From: Dreissena polymorpha
Lineage: Eukaryota > Mollusca > Bivalvia > Myida > Dreissenidae
Assembly (NCBI RefSeq): GCF_020536995.1
Contig: NC_068362.1
Coordinates: 3,187,173 to 3,251,172, forward strand
Direction: 5' to 3'
Length of the DNA: 64,000 nt
Position 1 is the first letter of the stretch, and every line of letters begins with the position of its first letter. A program made the position numbers and the translations under genes. Shown piece after piece: positions 57,310-64,000 of the stretch. The notes beneath the pieces were generated by a model that saw only the letters and a program-made list of their open reading frames with translations, was not told the DNA's origin and did no database searches.

Positions 57310-59654
57310 AAACAATAAAAGTCCGGGATCTGATGGCATCACTAACGAGTTTTATAAAATATTTTGGAACGATATTAAAACGCATTTAACTAATTCACTA
57401 AATTATTCATTTAACAACGGAAGTTTAACCACACTTCAAAAACAAAGTATACTATAACTCATTCCAAAACCCGGAAAAAACTTAGAATCCTTGTCAAACT
57501 GGCGCCCGATTAGTCTACTTAACAATGATTATAAAATAGCAACAAAAAGTATAGCAAACAGAATTAAAAAAATATTACCATCAATCATTTCAAGATCTCA
57601 ATCCGGCTTCATAAAAGGACGTTACATTTGTGAAAACGTCCGTCTTATACAAGAATGCATAAACTATTTCAACAATTCAAATAAATCCGGGCTAATATTC
57701 TTTGAAAAAGCATTCGATTCACTTGATCATTCGTTTATGTTCGCCTGCTTAGAAAATATGAACTTTGTTGAAAGTCTCATTAAATGGGTTAAACTGTTCT
57801 ATACCGACATAAATAGAATAATTACTAACAATGGCTTCTTCTCAAACAGCTTTAACATTGAACGAGGAGTTCGACAAGAGTGTCCACTCTCATCATCACT
57901 ATTTATTATATGCATCGAGTATCTATCACATCACATCCAATCAAGTACACATATAAATGGCATATCACTAGAAAATAACGAAGAAATCAAACAGACCTTA
58001 TTTGCTGATGATGCAACTTATTTCTTAAATGACATTACGAGTCTTTCCATAACCTAATAGAGTCGTTAACCCTTTTCGGAATAACATCAGGTCTTAAACT
58101 AAACAAAAGTAAATGTAGTGTGCTAAGAGTAGGTAAATTAAAACAAAGTCATGTCCATTATAAAAAAGAATTGAAATTTAATTGGACATCAGATGAAGCT
58201 ACCACGTTAGGAATTACATTTACAAATAATGAAAATGATACAATTCTAAAAAAAAAACTGCCTACATTACAGAATTTTAAAAACTGCTTAAAACAATGGC
58301 AACACCGAAAACTTACACTAATCGGAAAAAATACAGTATTAAAAACGTTTGCACTTCCTAAATTAATCTATGTACTAACAGTTCTCCCAAATCCACCAAA
58401 TGATAGTATTAACGATATAACATCCACAATATTTGATTTCATATGGGACGGTAAACAAGATAAAATTAAACGAACTCAGTTAATTCAATCCGTAGAAAAT
58501 GGAGGTATCCAATTAACGAACATTGACGCATTCTTGAATGCAATAAAATGCAGCTGGGTAAAAAGATGCTTAGATAATACCAATACGTGGAAATGGAAAC
58601 TATTCTACCAGAAAATTAAAAAAAGGTGATTCCTTAATTTTGAATGTAACATCAGCAATGATATCTTACATGAAATTGAAAACGAAAACATTTTTCTATC
58701 GAATGTTCTATCAGCATGGAGTAATGTTACTCATAATCTAGAAATCCCAACCAATAATAAAATCATTTTATGGAACAATAAAGACATAACTTCAAACAAT
58801 AAGCCTTTTTTTATAAACATTGGTTTGAACAAAACATTAAATATGTCGACCAATTATACGATTACAGAATTAAAGACTATTATTCTTTTGATAATATATG
58901 CTACACATACGGAATACGTTCAAGTAATTTCCTGATGTACTACACATTAATAAAAAACATACCCATGCATATTAAATCTATAACGAATACAAATAACACA
59001 CCATGCTCTCAAACAACATTCGTAGAAAACATACTTACAAGAAAAATCAAAACAAACAACATATTTTACCTGTTACAAATTAAAAAACCTGTAGAAATCT
59101 CTAAAACTCAAAATAAATGGCAAAGCCTTTTTCGAGAACATGAACTTAATTGGAAAGACATATTTATCATGCCATATAAAGCAACTATCGATAGCACACT
59201 GATAAATTTTCAATATTAATACATCCATAGAATAATAGCAACAAATTAATATCTTTTTAAGTGCAACCTATCCAACACAAATTTATGTGATATATTCTGC
59301 GAACACATTGAAACAATAGAACACTTTTTCTGGGAGTGTAAACATATCTAAACTCTATGGAACCAACTGGCAACATTTCTTGAGAAACAACAAAAAAAGG
59401 TCAAACTGTCACTCTTAAATATTAGTTTCGGTGTAAATACCTTCACAATACCAGAAATTAATTACACTTTGAACTACATAATTATACTAATGAAATATTT
59501 CATATTCAGCATGAAAAACAAAAAACTAATACCCACTTTTAACTGTTTTATAAACTATTTAAAGCTAAATTTCCAAATCGAAAAAGAAATAGCCCTCAAC
59601 AACGATACACTTAATATTTTTGAACAAAAATGGAAACACATTAAAATCTCATAA
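57310..59654 (+). pseudogene. Tx1/L1-like LINE ORF2: reverse transcriptase and C-terminal region, broken
   Basis: Readings in order: KSPGSDGITNEFYKIFW near 57,315-57,365; a stop near 57,455 just before LIPKPGKN; NWRPISLLNNDYKIA near 57,500; KAFDSLDH (motif A); RGVRQECPLSSSLF (motif B, Glu where most elements have Gly); FADDATYF near 58,003 (motif C); a frame change near 58,035-58,050; then the thumb and connection region to 58,629. Later pieces follow to HFFWECKH near 59,325 (the zinc-knuckle-like C...H..WEC motif) and the C-terminal tail ending 59,654. Several stops and at least two frame changes are present, so it is inactive. The motif set is that of the Tx1/L1-like lineage common in cnidarians and molluscs. 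Confidence 0.85.
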
Positions 59655-59675
59655 CCCAGTCCAGTTGTCTTCTAT

Positions 59676-60322
59676 TATGGCAAGCGGTTCGACGCATAAT
59701 CCCAAGAAACTAGGTTTCTCATGAGAACCTAGGTTCTCAGAATGAGAACCTAGGTTCTCATGAGAACCTAGGTTTTCAAATGAGAACCTAGGTTCTCATG
59801 AGAACCTAGGTTCTCATGAGAACCTAGGTTTTTAAATGAGAACCTAGGTTCTTGTGAAAACCTAGGATACCAAACGAGAACTTAAGTTCTCAGAATGAGA
59901 GCCTAGGTTCTCATGAGAACCTAGGTTCTCATGAGAACCTAAGTTCTATGTGTCTATGAGAACCTAGGTTCTCATGAAAAGCCTAGTTTCTCATGAGAAC
60001 CTAGGTTCTCAAGCGTAAACTAAGGTTTTCAAATGAGAACCTAGGTTCTCATGCAAACCTAGGTTCTCGTGAGAAACCTGGTTTCTTGGGATTTCATAAA
60101 CCTAGTTTCTTGGGATTATGCGTCGAACCGCTTGCCATAATTAATCTCCAGTTGTCTCCCATTGCTTGGTACACGCTGGCGGTATATGTGTAAAATGAAT
60201 AGAAATAGGCGTGAAACCGTGAATGTTTCTCCCCAAGAACATTTTCTGAACATCATTCTGAGAACCTAGGTTCTCATGAGAAACCTAGTTTCTTGGGATT
60301 ATGCGTCGAACCGCTTGCCATA
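59676..60322. mobile_element. MITE built of palindromic AGAACCTAGGTTCT units
   Basis: The left end (TATGGCAAGCGGTTCGACGC and on through 'ataatcccaagaaactaggt') is inverted at the right end (ending GTCGAACCGCTTGCCATA). TTCTAT flanks both sides (59,670-75 and 60,323-28). Between the ends lie more than twenty units containing AGAACCTAGGTTCTCATG or variants, each itself a palindrome. A third copy of the end sequence lies inside (about 60,112-60,139), followed by about 120 bases of other sequence, so the element may be a composite of a complete and a partial copy. Confidence 0.75.
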
Positions 60323-60539
60323 TTCTATCCCAACTCATCTATTATTCTTATTACTATATTATAAAAACATATATCACTAATAATTTAAAAAAACCCTGTA
60401 AATACTAGCATATCATGTATTATATGTTTGACATTACTACTGTTGTATAATATAACTTTGTTCTTGACCATGCACATATATACATTGTATGTTTTACATT
60501 AAATAAAAAAATATAGAAAAAAAAGTTACTGGTCTAAAA

Positions 60540-60984
60540 CACTTTAACAATGTATGTAAAGGTATGCCTGTTTTTGCGAAAATTTTAATCTAAATTATTT
60601 TATTTTATTACTTATATTCTTAATTATAATTAAACACTTATTAATAATTTTTAATCTCCATATATTCCATTTCTATAATTATAAAAAAGTTTATCATTAT
60701 ATTTCCAAAATTCACTTATTTTATTACAATACAATTATATTTATAACTTTCAAAATTCTAATATTTTCTTTATATAATCATGTCAATTGTGATGTAACCT
60801 TTATTAATTATTTATTAAATTTCGATTATTATATTCAATAATTCCCCAAATATTCGTTACGTTACACTACGTTACAGAAATCAATTAATAATAAATGCTC
60901 TTCGTTACGATACGATACGATTGTGGTTGCAGCATATTTTACTTTTTAATTGATGGCTCTGACGATAAGAGCCACGACTTAACC
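60540..60984. other. AT-rich DNA to the right of the LINE
   Basis: Very AT-rich, with short 'cgttacgatacgatac' direct repeats near 60,855-60,920. It continues the sequence interrupted by the LINE. No gene is seen. Confidence 0.4.
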
Positions 60985-61110
60985 CGATGGATAAAAATGC
61001 AGATTAGCGACTTCATCAATTACTCTGGCTATGCCATTCGTGAAAATATAAATTTCTATGATCATTCGTGAATTAAAATTGAAAGTCTACTGAAATATGA
61101 TATATACGTA
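60985..61110. repeat. Dispersed repeat, copy C, right part
   Basis: 'cttcatcaattactctggct', 'atgccattcgtgaaaatat' and 'tttctatgatcattcgtgaa' match positions about 590-700 of the window ('ctggctgcgccactc', 'aatttcaatgatcc'), closing the interrupted copy C. Confidence 0.6.
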
Positions 61111-61640
61111 GGATTTATTTTGTCTACGGCAGGTAATTTTTTTTTATTAACATAGTTCTTTGAGGTCACTTAAACTATCAAGTCATACAGGAACACATAT
61201 TTAAATGCATAAGAACTGTATTAGAGTTGTCATTACAATACAGTCACAGTATTAGTATGCAACAAAGAGAGGACAAAGTAAACTCAATAATTATGTAACT
61301 TTTTAAAGTAATTATTTAAGAATGGCAAATATTTGATGATACTGTTTCTGGAAAGAGATTTGTGGCTTTGTATTTTTGTGAAATAAAGAAAAACTCACAA
61401 CATTTTAATTTTTTTATAATTAAACAGAGAACTATAGAATTGAATCAAATAAGTACTGGTGCTATATATGTATTTAAATTATTTATAATCTAGTGTTTAA
61501 ACACTTGATAAATTGCATAAAATCATTGATATAATTGTCTAAAACTCCATATTTGGATCAATGAGCAAACACTTGAATTAAGGCTGTACAATTGTTAAAA
61601 ATATAAATATACTGTTTTAAGCCTGTGCCCATACACAACT
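61110..61640. other. AT-rich DNA
   Basis: No gene or repeat recognised. Confidence 0.4.
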
Positions 61641-61649
61641 CAAAAATAG

Positions 61650-62160
61650 GAAAAACCGACTTCTGGGGTATCTTCTTATAAATCTCCTACAGAATGTTTA
61701 AAAAAAAAATCAAATGATTTAAAGGTGCAGTGGTTCCAATACAAATTAATTCATATCATACTTGGAACAAATAGTCTTTTTGAATACAATGAAAATTACA
61801 GATGATCTATTATGTTCATTTTCCCAACAAAATGAGGAAAGTTTAGAACATGTATTCTGGGAATGTCATATATCTAAAGCAATTATTGTCAAAATATAAC
61901 CAGAATAATCTTTTCCTTTCATTAATATGACTATTTTAAAACTTGGGTATTTAACTAAGTCTGCTAGAGCCATAACTTATGTAATTGTGTTTATTAAGCT
62001 ATACTTATATAAGTGTAAAATGAATAAATGCATTCCAAGCATTCCAAGAATAACAAGAGCCAAGACATATACAAAGTATGAATATGATAATTTCTTTGTA
62101 GCATTAGGGCAAACCTTCAACCAAACTTATTATCCTTTATGTATGTATAGATGATAGTAA
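61650..62160 (+). pseudogene. Second Tx1/L1-like LINE remnant, C-terminal part only
   Basis: A reading near 61,725-61,800 gives WFQYKLIHIILGTNSLF, typical of this lineage just before the Cys-His region. A shifted frame near 61,789-61,885 gives MKITDDLLCSF and then EESLEHVFWECH. The frame 61,927-62,154 gives the lysine-rich C-terminal tail. At least one frame change and stops separate the parts. It is more fragmentary than the LINE at 57.3-60.5 kb and appears to be a separate copy. Confidence 0.6.
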
Positions 62161-62169
62161 AATAAATAC

Positions 62170-62640
62170 AGCTATTTACTGGGATATACTTTATTGCCTT
62201 TTTTAAAACTATTAAGAAACATGAGTTTTTTACAATGCATTTATTTCTTCTTTAGCAAGGGCCTATTATAGGCCCCATCTCCCTAGAGAAAGGCCCGTTC
62301 CCCGAAGACAATTTCTTTAAAATGATGCAATTTTTTAAAATATGTGAGGCTTACTTTCGGATTTTTTTCCCTTTCTCACTTTTGTAAAACATATTTGCCC
62401 CAAGATGTAAGGCTGGGCTCTTTTCCCAAATCACGAAAAAAATGCCCTGGCACAGCTTCCTGCTAAGGTTAGTGTAGTTAATATTGGCAAGCAATGAAAC
62501 ATGTTTCTATCAAAAGAAAACATTTTAAACTTGTGATTTGTTTTTTCAGAATCCAACATGTTTGCCAGGCAGTGCTGTGGACCCCAGCGCGGCTTCACTA
62601 TCCACATCACAGGAAACGCTGAAGTGTTAGGCATTCATCA
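62170..62640. other. Non-coding DNA with a small exon-like stretch
   Basis: A GC-rich stretch at 62,551-62,628 follows a good plus-strand acceptor (gttttttcag) and reads NPTCLPGSAVDPSAAS with SLSTSQETLKC before a TAG. It could be a terminal exon, but the minus strand is open here as well. If the minus-strand exon at 63,245-63,373 is real, this might be its 3' untranslated region. Unresolved. Confidence 0.25.
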
Positions 62641-62641
62641 A

Positions 62642-62880
62642 TTGAGTCTCGTTCTGGGATAACTGGGCTAAATGTATGTTTGTAGTGTTGTCCGACATTA
62701 GAGTGTGCAGTTGCACAAGCTAATCAGGGACAACACTTTCCGCCTAGACTTGGTAAGAGATTTCCTTATAACAAAATCTATTTAACACAGGACATTGTCG
62801 TTCTTTATTTGCCTGTGCCAACTGCACATGCTAATCTGGTACGCATATGCATTAGCTCAATTCAAAACAAGGCTCAATTT
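62642..62880. mobile_element. Palindromic bivalve repeat, copy 2
   Basis: 'ttgagtctcgttctgggat' at the left is answered by 'caaggctcaa' at the right. The body has 'gtgttgtccgacattagag', 'caagctaatcagggacaaca' and 'ctttccgcc', as in the copy at 31,496-31,747. Moderately diverged; no coding. Confidence 0.7.
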
Positions 62881-63244
62881 AAGGACTAGTTTAAGGAATC
62901 TCTGGCCTCCACATGGGGTATTCCTCTCCATGTACTCCTTTACCATAAACAATCTTATCAAATCCAAAGGATAATAACTAAAATGAAATATTACTTATTG
63001 AAACCTCCCAAAAATTTAATTTCATAAAAAAATCCAGGTCTGATTGGTCTTAATGCAAAAAGATACTTTGGATATGTGTATTGATGTCTTGAGTGAGAAA
63101 GCATTACTTTTCATGGAAAATACTATGTCCTTATGCCATCTGTTGAACACATATACTGTTTGATAGAATGTTGGTAGCTATTACATTGCAATGTTGCTGA
63201 TTTCCCTCAAACTATAACTCAATCATGACGCCGTACGTACAAAT

Positions 63245-63373
63245 TCACAGCAGATAATTCGATTGCACCGAGAGGTCAAGTGCTGCGCGGGCTGCCCATG
63301 GTGTGTCTGCAGTCGGGGTTGTGTTCACGAGGTCACTGTGGAGTCTCCGCCAGGAACCGTCGTCGGATAGGTT
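63245..63373 (-). CDS. Terminal exon of an unrecognised host gene
   Basis: On the minus strand the acceptor cttttgcag precedes a 43-codon exon (including TGA) in phase 0: NLSDDGSWRRLHSDLVNTT, then PTADTPWAARAALDLSVQS and NYLL. Its GC content and codon use are clearly higher than the surroundings, which supports real coding. No domain is recognised from so short a piece. The upstream exons should lie beyond the right edge of the window, as 63,595-64,000 is repetitive. Confidence 0.45.
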   Translation of the reverse strand, partial: NLSDDGSWRRLHSDLVNTTPTADTPWAARAALDLSVQSNYLL

Positions 63374-63392
63374 CTGCAAAAGTAGGACAAAT

Positions 63393-63500
63393 GTGATGTG
63401 TTCTGGAAAAACAGTGCTTAATGCATGTGCATTCAGTGTCGTCTCAGATAAGCCTTTGCAGTCCGCATAGGCTAATCCAGGACAACACTTTAAGCTTTTA
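63393..63500. mobile_element. Palindromic bivalve repeat, partial copy 3
   Basis: 'aagcctttgcagtccgcata' with 'ggctaatccaggacaacact' belongs to the same family as 31,496-31,747, preceded by 'acagtgcttaatgcatgtgc'. Only one half is present. It lies just upstream of the acceptor of the minus-strand exon at 63,245-63,373, that is, within its intron. Confidence 0.6.
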
Positions 63501-63594
63501 TGAAAAAAAGTTAAAACAAAATCTCTTCTAAACTTCTTGACAATGTTTAGGAAAATACTTAACAAACATTCGTTATGCCCTCTTGTCCAAGAAC

Positions 63595-64000
63595 ACTGCT
63601 AATATTTTACACAGAAAGGCATTAAGCCACATTATGCAATTACCAAAATATTGTTCTTTGCACAAAATTGTATAAAGCCACCTAACATAATCCCAAACAT
63701 GTATTACTGTACAGAAAGCGGGGCTCTACACCATGTTTCATGATGCCCTATTATACAATAGAAAAAATATGGATTACTTTACACCGAGTGTCATTGACGC
63801 TCTTTACAATCACAAAGATATATAACTGTTCACAAAACCGCTTTTTGCCACATCATACCAATGCAAATATTGATCACTTTACACAAACTTGATTGAAGTG
63901 TGTTTTTGCCATCCAAAGCATGGATTACTTTACAGCGAGTTGCATTATGACAAATTATACAAACAAAAACATGTATAACTTTACTTAGTACTGAATCAAG
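63595..64000. repeat. Diverged tandem repeat, about 50-bp period, running off the window
   Basis: 'attactttacaccgagtg' and variants recur near 63,703, 63,771, 63,822, 63,875, 63,923 and 63,975, alternating with 'cattatg' and 'atacaa' texts. Units are strongly diverged. No coding is present. Confidence 0.5.

Larger units (their letters stand above)
57302..60523 (+). mobile_element. 5'-truncated Tx1/L1-like LINE with 14-bp target duplication
   Basis: AGTTACTGGTCTAA occurs directly before (57,288-57,301) and after (60,524-60,537) the element, a clean target-site duplication. The 3' end is A-rich ('aaataaaaaaatatagaaaa'). Coding starts within the reverse transcriptase, so the 5' half is missing, as expected from aborted reverse transcription. 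A MITE of 647 bp is inserted in its 3' untranslated region (59,676-60,322). Confidence 0.85.

Noticed and set aside
59676-60140. CRISPR-like array of AGAACCTAGGTTCT units
   Set aside because: The units are palindromes with almost no spacers and lie between inverted ends of a MITE.

Overview
The window looks like nuclear DNA of a bivalve mollusc. It is AT-rich (roughly 65-70% by eye), its genes are split by GT-AG introns, and it carries dispersed repeats that I know from bivalve genomes: the AGCTCACCTGA/TCAGGTGAGCT hairpin repeat, the ATGCCCCCTTTCGA repeat with about 165-base internal units, and the palindromic 'acaggctaatcagggacgacactttccgcc' type repeat. A heterodont such as a dreissenid or venerid is my best guess; the species is inferred, not shown.

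One host gene can be read nearly end to end. On the + strand, about 14,004-25,561, sixteen exons join in phase into a protein of about 641 residues. It has a long coiled-coil N-terminal part and a C-terminal domain of the mitochondria-eating protein (MIEAP/SPATA18) family. Other host signals are weaker: two 3'-terminal exons on the + strand near 27.4-28.2 kb, a GC-rich terminal exon on the - strand at 63,245-63,373, a possible small Cys-containing terminal exon on the - strand at 53.3 kb, a tRNA-Phe-like gene with a 17-base insertion at the canonical intron site (29,508-29,597), and a broken actinoporin-like pore-forming protein gene (35,745-36,339).

Much of the rest is mobile DNA, often nested. 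At 0-7 kb two copies of one inverted-repeat element lie 4 kb apart, and the second has been invaded by an 805-bp CAGGGGCG-ended transposon; the first copy preserves the empty site. From 37,861 to 49,963 lies a roughly 12-kb element flanked by TTAA with inverted arms near 280 bp. Inside it sit a foldback MITE, a 5.5-kb pogo-like transposon with an uninterrupted transposase frame, a Tc1-like copy within that pogo element, and a truncated LINE in the right arm that itself holds several bivalve repeats. From 55.6 to 61.1 kb a repeat shared with the start of the window is split by inserted DNA, including a 5'-truncated Tx1/L1-like LINE with clear target duplications, which is in turn invaded by a MITE built from palindromic AGAACCTAGGTTCT units.

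The genes do not form a visible functional cluster. The region is a host gene set in a repeat-rich landscape, and its main interest is the layered insertion history, the MIEAP-domain gene and the tRNA-like gene.
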